A stretch of 64,000 bases of DNA from Meiothermus sp. CFH 77666. GTDB lineage: Bacteria > Deinococcota > Deinococci > Deinococcales > Thermaceae. A program made the position numbers and the translations under genes. The DNA is taken from positions 61,705 to 125,704 of the forward strand of contig NZ_JAGDFV010000007.1 of NCBI RefSeq assembly GCF_017497985.1. Reading direction: 5' to 3'. How positions within the stretch are numbered: the first letter of the stretch is position 1; every line of letters starts with the position of its first letter. The notes under the pieces were generated by a model. It searched no databases. It saw only the letters and a list, made by a program, of their open reading frames with translations, and was not told where the DNA came from. Positions 24,403-32,778 of the stretch are shown here, in pieces.

Positions 24403-25616
24403 TACGCTGGCTACCGATTGCACTGGTAGGGGTTTTGGGGCTATCGGCCTGTACCCCTCCAGGCCCACAGACCCAGGTGTGCAACCCCGTAACCGATCTG
24501 GGCACCGTGACCGGGAGCCTTACACCGGTCAGCACACTCAAGGTACTCGACCCCGACAAAACCGAGGTTGCGCCTAGCGAGGTGGTGGTTACCGACAGTG
24601 CATTTAGCGCAAATGCGGGAGATTTGCTGGTCAGCAACTGCAACGACGGTCTATTACGCAAAGTAACCGGGGTCTCAACACAGTTTGTAGGTAGTAATGG
24701 GGTTTCCAGCCAGGCAGTACGTAAGGTTTACCTCAAAACCGAGAACGCTGCCCTCGAGGATGCCATTGCCTCGGGCGAGGTGACCCTCGAGACCGACCTG
24801 ACCATCGGCGAGGCCAACATGGTGCAGGCCCTGGACGGGGTGAGCGTGCAGGACTTCACCGGGAAAATCAACCTGACCAACGTCAAGTTCGATATTCAGG
24901 GAGTGCCCGGCGCTTCCATCACCCTGAACGGCTTTATCGAACAAACCCTCAAGCCCAACTTCAACCTCAAGTTCAGCAGCGGCAGCATCGAGGTGTTTAA
25001 GGCCGGGATGAGCGGCACCCTTAAGGCCCAGATCACCGCCACCATCCAGGCCAACGCCAGCTACAGCGCGTTCGACGTCAGCCGCGAACTGGCCTCCTGG
25101 AACATCAAACGGGCCTTTTTGGTGGGGAGCGTGCCGGTGGTGGTGGTGTTGCAGCCCAAGCTGATTGCCGGGGTGAGCAGCAACGCCAGCGGCAAGGTGA
25201 CGGTAACGGTGGGCATCGCCCCCACCTTCACCACCAACCTCCAGCTCGACTACAACCGCAGCCGCACCACCAACGGCGGCTGGAACAACACCTTTACCGC
25301 CAACTTTGCCCTCAACCCCACCTTCAACTACGCGGTACCGGTGCAGGGTTCAGGCAACGCCTTTGCTGGGTTGGCGATGGACATCAAGTTTTATGGTGTT
25401 GCGGGGCCCAGCCTCGAGGCCAAACCCTTCATCAACCTGACCCTCTCCGGCAACAACGGCGCGGCTACGCTCAAAAGCGGCATCAACGGCAGCAGCAAGG
25501 TCGAGGCTGGCTTTAAGGTGCTGGGGAAGGGCCTCGAGGCCGCCTACAACGGCCCCAGCATCGAGCATGCCCGCACCTTCAGTTGCCAGGCTCCCAGCAC
25601 GTGTACCGCAAATTAG
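24399..25616 (+). CDS. large lipoprotein of unknown function
   Basis: A 405-residue lipoprotein starting at GTG 24399 inside the previous stop. The signal sequence ends LGLSAC. The mature part is rich in Thr, Asn, Ser and Val with alternating patterns, so it is probably beta-rich, possibly a barrel or adhesin-like sheet. Cysteines occur near residues 29 and 73 and near the C-terminus (TFSCQAPSTC). Coupled to the DUF4384-like lipoprotein upstream, so the two may form an envelope complex. No family recognised. Confidence 0.7.
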   Translation: MIRWLPIALVGVLGLSACTPPGPQTQVCNPVTDLGTVTGSLTPVSTLKVLDPDKTEVAPSEVVVTDSAFSANAGDLLVSNCNDGLLRKVTGVSTQFVGSNGVSSQAVRKVYLKTENAALEDAIASGEVTLETDLTIGEANMVQALDGVSVQDFTGKINLTNVKFDIQGVPGASITLNGFIEQTLKPNFNLKFSSGSIEVFKAGMSGTLKAQITATIQANASYSAFDVSRELASWNIKRAFLVGSVPVVVVLQPKLIAGVSSNASGKVTVTVGIAPTFTTNLQLDYNRSRTTNGGWNNTFTANFALNPTFNYAVPVQGSGNAFAGLAMDIKFYGVAGPSLEAKPFINLTLSGNNGAATLKSGINGSSKVEAGFKVLGKGLEAAYNGPSIEHARTFSCQAPSTCTAN

Positions 25617-25619
25617 GCT

Positions 25620-25647
25620 GCCGAAAGCTCAAAGCTGAAGGCTAAGC
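25620..25647. repeat. heptanucleotide array
   Basis: GCCGAAA GCTCAAA GCTGAAG GCTAAGC, four 7-nt units directly after the lipoprotein stop. The same word family recurs at 45551-45578 and, in reverse complement, at 49240-49267. Confidence 0.75.
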
Positions 25648-25758
25648 AATGCAGGGTTTGGACTCGCCGGAACACTGGTGATGATTCCTGCCGCAGCAAG
25701 TTTCTAGCGGTCTATATTCGGCCTTGCACGAAAGCGCCGCAACCCCGAAAATACCCAG

Positions 25759-26913
25759 GTGTTCGAGTTTTCCATTACCGCCCAGTCCGGCAGGGCCCGC
25801 ACTGGGCTCTTTACCACCCCCCACGGCGTGGTGCAAACCCCACTCTTCATGCCGGTAGGCACCCAGGGCAGCGTGAAGGGGATTTCGCCTCGGGAGCTAA
25901 ACGAAATCGGTTCGCAGATTATTCTGGGCAATACCTACCACCTGCTGCTACGCCCCGGCCCCGAACGGGTGCGGGCGCTGGGCGGGCTGCACCGGTTCGC
26001 CGCCTACGACGGCCCCTGGCTCACCGACTCGGGCGGCTTTCAGGTAATGAGCCTGGGCGACCTGCGAACAATCAGCGAACAGGGCGTGACCTTCCGCAGC
26101 CACCTGAACGGCGACCTGATTGAGCTTTCCCCGGAGTACAGCATTGAGGTACAGGAAGCCCTGGGGGCCGATATCATCATGGCCTTTGACGAGTGCCCCC
26201 CCTACCCGGCCTCTCCGGAGTATCTGAAGGCTTCCATCGAACGTACCCTGCGCTGGCTCGAGCGCTCCCTGAAGGCCAAAACCCGCCCCGACCAGGCCCT
26301 TTTTGCCATTGCCCAGGGAGGGGTTGACCTGAAGCTACGCCGTCTCAGCGCCGAGGCCACCGTGGCATTCGATACCCCTGGCTTTGCCATTGGCGGGCTG
26401 GCGGTGGGCGAGCCCAAGGAAGGCATGTACCCGGCAGTGGAGCTTTCCACCCGGCTGTTGCCCGAAGCAAAGCCCCGCTACCTGATGGGGGTGGGCCACC
26501 CCGAAGACCTGGTGGCCTCGGTGGCCCTGGGGGTAGATATGTTCGATTGTGTGTACCCCACCCGCACCGGGCGCTTTGGCTATGCCCTGGCGCCCGAAGG
26601 GCGGCTGAACCTGAAGCTGAGCCGCCACCTCGACGACGCCCGCCCCATTGAACCAGGCTGCGACTGCTACGCCTGCACTCACTACAGCCGGGCCTACCTC
26701 TCGCACCTGGTGCGGGCCGAGGAGATGCTGGCCCCCCGCATGATCTCGCTGCATAACCTGCGCTACCTGCACCGCCTGATGGAAGCGGCCAGGGCCGCTA
26801 TCCAGTCGGGCGACTACGGCGAGTTCGCCAAAGACTTTGCCGGAAGGCGCTTCGGGCACGATATTCCAGCCTGGTTTACCAGGGCCCTTCAAGAAGGCGG
26901 ACACTGGGACTGA
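25759..26913 (+). CDS. tgt: queuine/preQ1 tRNA-ribosyltransferase
   Basis: A 384-residue TIM-barrel enzyme, the usual bacterial length, starting at GTG 25759. TDSGGFQVMSLGDL near residue 93 holds one catalytic Asp. GVDMFDCVYPTRTGRFG near 260 holds the nucleophile Asp. GCDCYACTHYSRAYLSHL near 302 gives three Cys ligands and LHNLRYLH near 333 the His for zinc. It exchanges guanine-34 of GUN-anticodon tRNAs for preQ1. No other queuosine gene is nearby. Confidence 0.96.
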   Translation: MFEFSITAQSGRARTGLFTTPHGVVQTPLFMPVGTQGSVKGISPRELNEIGSQIILGNTYHLLLRPGPERVRALGGLHRFAAYDGPWLTDSGGFQVMSLGDLRTISEQGVTFRSHLNGDLIELSPEYSIEVQEALGADIIMAFDECPPYPASPEYLKASIERTLRWLERSLKAKTRPDQALFAIAQGGVDLKLRRLSAEATVAFDTPGFAIGGLAVGEPKEGMYPAVELSTRLLPEAKPRYLMGVGHPEDLVASVALGVDMFDCVYPTRTGRFGYALAPEGRLNLKLSRHLDDARPIEPGCDCYACTHYSRAYLSHLVRAEEMLAPRMISLHNLRYLHRLMEAARAAIQSGDYGEFAKDFAGRRFGHDIPAWFTRALQEGGHWD

Positions 26914-26960
26914 TGCAGATACCAACTTTAGCCCCTACACCCAACTTTCAACGACACTCA

Positions 26961-27036
26961 GGGTGGGAGTGGGTGGTCGGTGGTAGGTTGCGGTTGTCAA
27001 ACGTCTTGCCCTACCCCCAAACCCCTGCCCCCTACT
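26961..27036. repeat. two heptanucleotide arrays of complementary type
   Basis: 26961-26995 is G-rich: GGGTGGG AGTGGGT GGTCGGT GGTAGGT TGCGGTT. 27009-27036 is C-rich: CCCTACC CCCAAAC CCCTGCC CCCTACT. The end of the first and the second together resemble 18083-18136, including the shared TAGGTTGCGGTT before the C-rich array. That suggests one unit copied to both places. Confidence 0.7.
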
Positions 27037-27145
27037 TCACCGTTCCCGCGATATGCAAAGTCTTCAGGCGAAGAGGGTATATGAAGAGTACGGTTGCCTC
27101 TGGGGCTTTTCTTTTTGGCAAACAATCTTTTTACCGGTATGTCTT

Positions 27146-28282
27146 TCAACCCTCCTGGTAAAAGCGGCTCTTCAGGTAGTAGTCGGTGTAGAGAATCTTC
27201 AGGAATGCCACCAGCGGCACCGCCAGCAGCGCCCCGGCTACCCCAAAGAGCGAGGCCCCAATCAGCACCGCAGCAATGCCCGTGACCGGGTGAAGGCTGG
27301 TGGTGCGACCCATGATGATGGGCCAGATGACCCCAGCAATCTGGTTGCAAAGCCAGAGGGCCACACTGACGACCAAAAAAGCCACCCAGCCCAGCGGCAA
27401 GGCCAGCACCAGGGCCGGAATAGCCGAGATAATCACCCCCAACACCGGCACAAAGCTAAAGATGAAAGCCAAAAAACCCAGCGAGATGGCCTGGGTCAGT
27501 ACAAACGAACCAAAACCCTGAAAAATCCCAAAGGAAAGGTACATTGCCAGGCCCACTATTGCGCCGTTGGCCAGGGCGCCCAGAATGGTGCCCCGCACGT
27601 ATCCCCCAAAGGCCATGTCGGCCTTGTGGGCCAGCTCCTGGGCCAGGGGCTGGTAGGGCTGGGGTACGGCCCGGAACAGGGCTGCTCCAATGCGGGGCAG
27701 GTCGTAGAGGAGGTAGATAGAAATGGTGATGACGGTAAGAAGCTGAAAGGCGCCCCCCAGCAAGCCGCTCAGGAAGCCCAGGACGTTACCCCCCTGTGCA
27801 AATATGCCCTGCAAAGCCTGTAGCAACACCTGGGTGAAGCTCTGTAGCAGGTCTTGCAGGTTGAGGGTGGCCTGGGCCAGCGCCTCGCGCAGCAGAGGCG
27901 GTAGCTCAACCCGACCCAGCGCCTCAGGCAGGCCCTGCGCCCAGCTCAAGAGCGGTTGAAAAAGCGCCGGTAGTCGGGCTGCAAAGCGGGCCAACTGCCC
28001 CACCATGCTGGCCAGCATGACCGTGGAGAGGCCCAGCACAAAAAGCATGCCCACAAAAACCGCCGCTACACCCAGGGCGCGGGTCAGCCTGCGGGCCTCA
28101 AAAAAGCGCACCACCGGACTCACCATGTAGGAAAAGACAAAGGCCGCCATCACAATACCCAGGGCCGCTCGAGCGCCGTTTAGCAGCCAGGCCAGCAGCC
28201 ACAAGACCAGCCCCACCAGCGCCAGATAAACGAACAAGCGCAGCCAACGGTTCTGCCAGGCCCAGGCCAGGGTTTCGCGCAT
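27146..28282 (-). CDS. AI-2E family (PerM-like) membrane transporter, copy 1
   Basis: A 378-residue protein with about eight hydrophobic segments: two at the N-terminus, a long amphipathic middle (LSWAQGLPEALGRVELPPLL, then LLQSFTQVLLQALQG), and a C-terminal bundle with SLGFLAFIFSFVPVLGVIIS near 270 and TTSLHPVTGIAAVLIGASLF near 330. Members export small molecules such as AI-2 or act in Na+/H+ exchange; the substrate is not readable. It lies 2 bases from a second homologue with the same layout, a recent tandem duplication. Confidence 0.88.
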   Translation of the reverse strand: MRETLAWAWQNRWLRLFVYLALVGLVLWLLAWLLNGARAALGIVMAAFVFSYMVSPVVRFFEARRLTRALGVAAVFVGMLFVLGLSTVMLASMVGQLARFAARLPALFQPLLSWAQGLPEALGRVELPPLLREALAQATLNLQDLLQSFTQVLLQALQGIFAQGGNVLGFLSGLLGGAFQLLTVITISIYLLYDLPRIGAALFRAVPQPYQPLAQELAHKADMAFGGYVRGTILGALANGAIVGLAMYLSFGIFQGFGSFVLTQAISLGFLAFIFSFVPVLGVIISAIPALVLALPLGWVAFLVVSVALWLCNQIAGVIWPIIMGRTTSLHPVTGIAAVLIGASLFGVAGALLAVPLVAFLKILYTDYYLKSRFYQEG

Positions 28283-28284
28283 GC

Positions 28285-29391
28285 TCAGCCCTCCCGATAA
28301 AACCGGCTATTCAGGTAAAACTCCGTGTAGATCACTTTCAAGAACGCCAGGAGCGGAACGGCTAGCAGGGCTCCTACCAGCCCGTAGAGGCTCGAGCCCA
28401 CCAGAATAGCCCCAATCACACTGACCGGATGCAGGCTGGTGGCCTGACCCAGAATGCGTGGGCTCAGGAGGTGGGCCTCTATCTGGTTGGCCGCTACCAC
28501 CACCCCCAGCACCGCCAGAACCTGCGGCCACCCAACCGTAAGGGCCAGGAGCAAGGCCGGTACGGTGGAAATAATCACCCCGGCAAACGGAATGAGGTTG
28601 AACACCCCCGCCAAGAGGCCCAGCGAACCCGCCAGGGGGATGCCAAAAATCCAGAGCCCCACCCCCACCAGCAGGCCCACCCAGAAGGCCACCTGAATCT
28701 GCCCGCGCAGGTAGCCCCCCACAGCCCGGTCGAGCTTGGTCAGAATATCCGCAGCCAGGGGCTGATACGGCAGGGGGATGGCCTGAAACAGGGCTTTGGA
28801 GATCTGGGGGAGGTCGTAGAGCAGGTAAATCGAGATAATCAGCGCGGCGAAAAGCTGGAGTACACCCCCCACCAGGGAGGCCAGAAAGCCCACCAGGTTG
28901 CCACCCTGGGCTAAGAGCGCCCGCAGGCCCTGCAAAAGGGTCTGGTTGAAGCTTTGCAATAGGGTTTGCAGGTTCTGAGCGGCCTGTGCAAAAGCACCCT
29001 CGAGGGCAGGTGGAACTTCGATTTGTCCGATCCTCGAGGGCAGGTTCTCAATCCAGGCAAGTAGGGGCGTCAGAATGCGGGGCAGGTCGGTTGCAAAACG
29101 GGCCAGCACATTGACCATATCGGCTATCAAAAACGAAGCCAGCCCCATCAGCAGCAGCAAACCCAAATAAATCAACAGTACCGCCACAAAGCGGGGCACC
29201 CTGCGCTCCAGCGCCCGCACCAGCGGAGAGGTCAGGTAGGCGAACACAAACGCCAGAGCCAGCGTGACCAAAGCGGCCCGGGCTCCACCCAAAACCACCC
29301 CCAGCGCCTGGATGAGCAGGTAAAAAAGAACCGCGTAGACCGCGATTCGCACCCACAACAGCTTCCAGATTTCGGCAAAGTCCTGGCGCAT
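28285..29391 (-). CDS. AI-2E family (PerM-like) membrane transporter, copy 2
   Basis: A 368-residue homologue of the next gene, with the same membrane layout. Aligned segments include ATSLHPVSVIGAILVGSSLY near residue 320 and the ending FYLNSRFYREG against YYLKSRFYQEG. ATG 29391 is used; a GTG two codons earlier is possible. The central loop (LQTLLQSFNQTLLQGLRALL) is also shared. The pair may form a heteromer or have split substrates; neither can be decided here. Confidence 0.88.
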   Translation of the reverse strand: MRQDFAEIWKLLWVRIAVYAVLFYLLIQALGVVLGGARAALVTLALAFVFAYLTSPLVRALERRVPRFVAVLLIYLGLLLLMGLASFLIADMVNVLARFATDLPRILTPLLAWIENLPSRIGQIEVPPALEGAFAQAAQNLQTLLQSFNQTLLQGLRALLAQGGNLVGFLASLVGGVLQLFAALIISIYLLYDLPQISKALFQAIPLPYQPLAADILTKLDRAVGGYLRGQIQVAFWVGLLVGVGLWIFGIPLAGSLGLLAGVFNLIPFAGVIISTVPALLLALTVGWPQVLAVLGVVVAANQIEAHLLSPRILGQATSLHPVSVIGAILVGSSLYGLVGALLAVPLLAFLKVIYTEFYLNSRFYREG

Positions 29392-29409
29392 GGGCACTAC
29401 AATACCGCA

Positions 29410-30123
29410 TCAGGGAAGGCCGAACTCGAGCCTGGCCCGGGCCCGCACCGCTTCGGCCGTAAGTCCCTGACCAAAATATTTGTCCTTGTCAGGCTCGCCA
29501 TCCCAAAGTTCGAACAATAGACGGGCCCCCTCGCCCGTGCCCCGCAGCGCCGCTTCAGTACCACTGTTGCCCACCCGCCCAATCCACTGACCCTTCAACA
29601 CCTTGCTGCCCACTTTTAGCCCTGGGGCAATTCCTGAAAGATGGGCATATACCGTGGTAAAGCCCTCCGCGTGGCGAATCCAGACCTCCCGCCCCCGCAG
29701 TTTGTCCATTTGCTCAGGGCTAGCACCCCCAGCCACCGCACGAATCAGGGCCTCGAACTCGGCGCGGGTCAACTCCTTGTAGTTGGTCTCGGCCTTGACC
29801 ACCTCACCCCCGGCTGCTGCCACCACCCCCATCCCAAAGCGCACCGGCACACAGGCGTCATCGCCGGTAAAAACAAAGCCGGGGTTAGTGCCCTTGCGGT
29901 ACTCGCGGGGGGCGCCGGGCAGGTTGCTGTCGGTTCTGGGCAAACAAGCCCCCGGCAAGGGCAGGGTAAAGCCCTCCGGGCCTTTTTGCAGGTCTTGTTT
30001 GAGCCGGGCAATTTCGGCCTGTAAACCCGCCACCTGCCTGCGAGCACTGGATAGCTGAACGCTCTGCCAGAGGGCCAGTAGCGTTACCAGAGCCAGCGCG
30101 ATCCAGCCGGGCTTGATCGGCAT
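29410..30123 (-). CDS. LytM/M23-like envelope protein with lost metal site
   Basis: A 237-residue protein with an N-terminal membrane anchor (IALALVTLLALW), a short coiled coil (RRQVAGLQAEIARLKQDLQ near residue 29) and an M23-like fold: VWIRHAEGFTTVYAHLSGI near 148, GSKVLKGQWIGRVGNSGT near 178. The active-site HxxxD is missing (FTGDDACVPVRFG in that area) and the final HxH has become LLFELWDG. So it is probably not an active peptidase and may regulate an amidase or other hydrolase, as EnvC does. It lies upstream of the two AI-2E genes. Confidence 0.75.
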   Translation of the reverse strand: MPIKPGWIALALVTLLALWQSVQLSSARRQVAGLQAEIARLKQDLQKGPEGFTLPLPGACLPRTDSNLPGAPREYRKGTNPGFVFTGDDACVPVRFGMGVVAAAGGEVVKAETNYKELTRAEFEALIRAVAGGASPEQMDKLRGREVWIRHAEGFTTVYAHLSGIAPGLKVGSKVLKGQWIGRVGNSGTEAALRGTGEGARLLFELWDGEPDKDKYFGQGLTAEAVRARARLEFGLP

Positions 30124-30212
30124 GAGTTCATTGTATCGCGGTTGCCAGAAAACTCCCGCCTCACCCAGCAGGTACTTTGCTCATAAGCATACCTGGGAGG
30201 CCGCTCTGAACC

Positions 30213-30242
30213 AAATAAAAAAGGACACAGCACGCTGTGTCC
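30213..30242 (-). terminator. terminator of rpmB
   Basis: On the minus strand GGACACAGC and GCTGTGTCC form a 9-bp stem around a 2-base loop, followed by TTTTTTATTT. It begins 17 bases after the rpmB stop. Confidence 0.9.
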
Positions 30243-30258
30243 CTCAGGACTTTTTTCC

Positions 30259-30555
30259 TTATAGCAGGCTCAACAGCCGAGCTTTGATCTGCTTGGCGGT
30301 GAGGCCCTCGAGCTTCATCCCCTTAGAGCGCTCAACCAGCTCGTAGACCTTGTGTACGTGGCTCACCGCTACCCGGAAGGTGATGGGCTGTCCCGCCACA
30401 TTCACGGTCACTTTGCGGATGTTGGGCTCCTGCCAGTGCTTGGTGTAGCCGGTAATCTTGGTGCCTACCCCGCCTTCTCGCTTGGCCTTACCACGGGTGA
30501 TGATGCTGTAGGCCACCGTGGGGCGCTTGCCGCTAATTTCGCAAATCTTCGACAT
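30259..30555 (-). CDS. rpmB: ribosomal protein L28 (bL28)
   Basis: A 98-residue protein. MSKICEISGKRPTVAYSI at the start, then the basic middle and VAVSHVHKVYELVERSKG, agree with Thermus bL28. It is a structural protein of the large ribosomal subunit. ATG 30555 has AGGAGT 6 bases upstream; a longer frame to 30633 has no SD. It is monocistronic, with a clean terminator. Confidence 0.95.
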   Translation of the reverse strand: MSKICEISGKRPTVAYSIITRGKAKREGGVGTKITGYTKHWQEPNIRKVTVNVAGQPITFRVAVSHVHKVYELVERSKGMKLEGLTAKQIKARLLSLL

Positions 30556-30659
30556 CGCAGGACTCCTAACTGCCGACACAAGGGGAAGCCCCCTTGTTTT
30601 AGGGCAACATTGGCGAGTATAGCATACCCTCACGCTACCGTGCTAGACTTCCCAGCGGT

Positions 30660-31148
30660 ATGAATATTGCCACCTGGCTGGTTCCTGCCCTGCTGGTCGC
30701 CGACCAGGCCATCAAACTGGTGGTGCTGTGGGCGGTGGGCCCTCGCATCTTTGATCCTGAGGTAGGCGCTATTTTCCTGGCCAATTTGTTCTGGATTGTA
30801 GACGCCACCTTTATCAAAAACACCGGCGCGGCTTTTGGCATTTTCCAGGGGGGCGCCCGCATTCTGGTCTGGGTGAGCCTCGTGGTAGGTATCGGGATTC
30901 TAATCTACCTGAGCATGAACCACCGCCGGGTTTCGCTCCTGAACCAGCTTGCCTTTTCCCTGATTGCCGCAGGCGCCCTCGGCAACGCGGTGGATCGGCT
31001 GGGCCACGGCTGGGTGGTGGACTATGTGGATATCAACCGCACCGGGCTGGCCATCCTGGACAACTTTCCCATCTGGAACCTGGCCGATAGCCTGGTGGTC
31101 ATCGGGGTCATTCTTTTATTACTGCCCCAGCGCAGGCGGCGGTACTGA
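30660..31148 (+). CDS. lspA: signal peptidase II
   Basis: A 162-residue membrane protein with four hydrophobic segments. VADQAIKLVV near residue 13, KNTGAAFGIF near 57, GNAVDRLGHGWVVDYVD near 105 and FPIWNLADSLVVIG near 138 are the lspA boxes; the catalytic Asp pair lies in NAVDR and NLADS. It cleaves prolipoprotein signal peptides before the lipidated Cys. The window encodes several lipoproteins that would need it. Confidence 0.95.
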   Translation: MNIATWLVPALLVADQAIKLVVLWAVGPRIFDPEVGAIFLANLFWIVDATFIKNTGAAFGIFQGGARILVWVSLVVGIGILIYLSMNHRRVSLLNQLAFSLIAAGALGNAVDRLGHGWVVDYVDINRTGLAILDNFPIWNLADSLVVIGVILLLLPQRRRRY

Positions 31149-31240
31149 AGAGCAGGCATACCAAAACCCCCCTCCCCAGGGGAGAGGGGCAGGGCCGAAG
31201 GCTTGAAGGTGAGCCCTGTACCCTGAACGGCGGTTCAGCG

Positions 31241-32287
31241 CTAGCCCACGCCCTCCGCTACCTCGATGCGCAGCAACGAGCGCACGTGCTCAAAGTGATT
31301 GACGATGGTGGCTACAGACGAGCCGGCAAAGAGCAAGCCCAGGGCCAGATTACCCCGCTCACTCAGCACCAGCGAACCGGAGTCGCCGGGTGCCGAGATG
31401 TTGGTGGTGACAATCTGGTCTATGAAGCGAGCCACCCGTCCACCCCCAAAGTTCACGTCAATGGTTGCCCCCAGCACGGTAATGCGCCCGGTAGTCATGT
31501 TGGTGGTACGTCCGGTCTTTTTGACCCGCTGCCCCACCAGGGTTTTGGAGCGGGGCTGCCAGCCCTGCACGTAGCCGTTCCAGTAAATCTCCCGGTCTAG
31601 GTCGTGGAACTGGCCCTCGGCAATGGCCGCGTCCACCAGGTTGCGGTGCTGAGCCCGGGGCACCGGAGGCTCGAAAGTGATGGGCACAAAGCGGCTGAGC
31701 CGGGCAATCAGGTCGGCAGGGAGGGTTCCCCCATCGAACACCCCCGGCTGCAAAATGGGGTCGCCCAGGCTGGCATCGTTGGAGTTGGCCAGCACGTGGT
31801 TGTTGCTGAGGATGTAAAAACGCGGTGGAATGCCCAGGCCGTGCGCGGGGGGGCTGACGGTCGCACCCGGCAGAAGGTCGTAGACGGCGGTAGCCATGGT
31901 ACCTGCGGTGATTCTAAAGTGCCCCACGCTATAACCGCCCTCGGCGGGCCGAATGCGCCGGGTGAGGGTCTGTACCCCTGCTTCCTCGGCGTTGCCGGCA
32001 AACACCTCGCCAATAGCCAGTACGTCGGTCTGCATATCGCCCAGCTTGGCCGGAATCAGGTCGGCCCGGCTGAGCTGGCTGCGCTCTAATTTCTGGCTGA
32101 CCAGAACTACCAGAGCCGGCTCGCCGGTGGGCTCGCCGTTCTTCCACTTGACCCCCACACCCATGCCCCGCACATTCAAACGCATGGCCTCGGGCGCTAA
32201 AAAGGTGTCCTGCACAGCCAGCCTGGCTTTTTCGGCTTCGGCCTGGGCGCTGGCCGAAAGCATGGCTTTTGCTTCGTTAATAGGCAT
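31241..32287 (-). CDS. trypsin-like serine protease with N-terminal pro-domain
   Basis: A 348-residue protein. The catalytic triad is visible: His in ILSNNHVLANSND near residue 155, Asp in VDAAIAEGQF near 210, and Ser in SAPGDSGSLVLSE near 300. The first ~100 residues form a separate domain (RGMGVGVKWKNGEPTGEPAL, then VVLVSQKLE) like that of the small gene at 32400-32630. No signal peptide, so it is probably cytoplasmic. ATG 32287 has GGGGGA upstream; a longer start at 32335 is less likely. It resembles the plant NAL1-like protease group in layout. Substrate unknown. Confidence 0.8.
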   Translation of the reverse strand: MPINEAKAMLSASAQAEAEKARLAVQDTFLAPEAMRLNVRGMGVGVKWKNGEPTGEPALVVLVSQKLERSQLSRADLIPAKLGDMQTDVLAIGEVFAGNAEEAGVQTLTRRIRPAEGGYSVGHFRITAGTMATAVYDLLPGATVSPPAHGLGIPPRFYILSNNHVLANSNDASLGDPILQPGVFDGGTLPADLIARLSRFVPITFEPPVPRAQHRNLVDAAIAEGQFHDLDREIYWNGYVQGWQPRSKTLVGQRVKKTGRTTNMTTGRITVLGATIDVNFGGGRVARFIDQIVTTNISAPGDSGSLVLSERGNLALGLLFAGSSVATIVNHFEHVRSLLRIEVAEGVG

Positions 32288-32399
32288 ATCGTCCCCCTGC
32301 ACTTGGGTAATAGTCCCCTGCAAATTCCAACGCAATGAAGAATCTCAGAGGCGGCTTTGAGCCAAGTGGCCTCGACGTTCTTGCGACCGGAAAACCCCG

Positions 32400-32630
32400 T
32401 TACTGAGCCTGCACCGAACCCACTTCCCGCACCCGCACCGGTACCCCCTCGAGGTCCTTGGGCACCCGCTCGTGCGGTTGCAAAGCAGCGAGTGGCAGCT
32501 TACGGCTGACCAGCACCACCACCACCGCACGGCCCTGCTCCTCCCCCCGCCCCACCCCCACCACATTGGGTAGGGCCAGCAAGCGAGGGGTGTGTTTGTC
32601 GATGAGCACCTGTAGGGTCTCCTCGGTCAT
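32400..32630 (-). CDS. small protein matching the protease pro-domain
   Basis: A 76-residue protein starting at ATG 32630 with GGAGGGGGT upstream. LLALPNVVGVGRGEEQGRAV then VVVLVSRKLP near residues 18-45, and VPKDLEGVPVRVREVGSVQA at the end, mirror the N-terminal domain of the adjacent protease (GVGVKW, VVLVSQKL, IPAKLGDMQTDVLAIGEV). So it is that domain standing alone. It could be an inhibitor, chaperone or exchangeable subunit of the protease. It is 112 bases upstream of the protease on the same strand. Confidence 0.75.
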   Translation of the reverse strand: MTEETLQVLIDKHTPRLLALPNVVGVGRGEEQGRAVVVVLVSRKLPLAALQPHERVPKDLEGVPVRVREVGSVQAQ

Positions 32631-32778
32631 ACCCCCTCCGTTCCCCCCGGACACTTCCGCACATTCAGCACCCGGGGCAACAATTCGGTGCTGGCGGAAA
32701 ACACCGTTCGACCAGCGTAACAGCGAGGGCGTTACTTTAGCGTTACGAAAAGGTGAGCAGAGGTAGGCGCGGCAAGGC

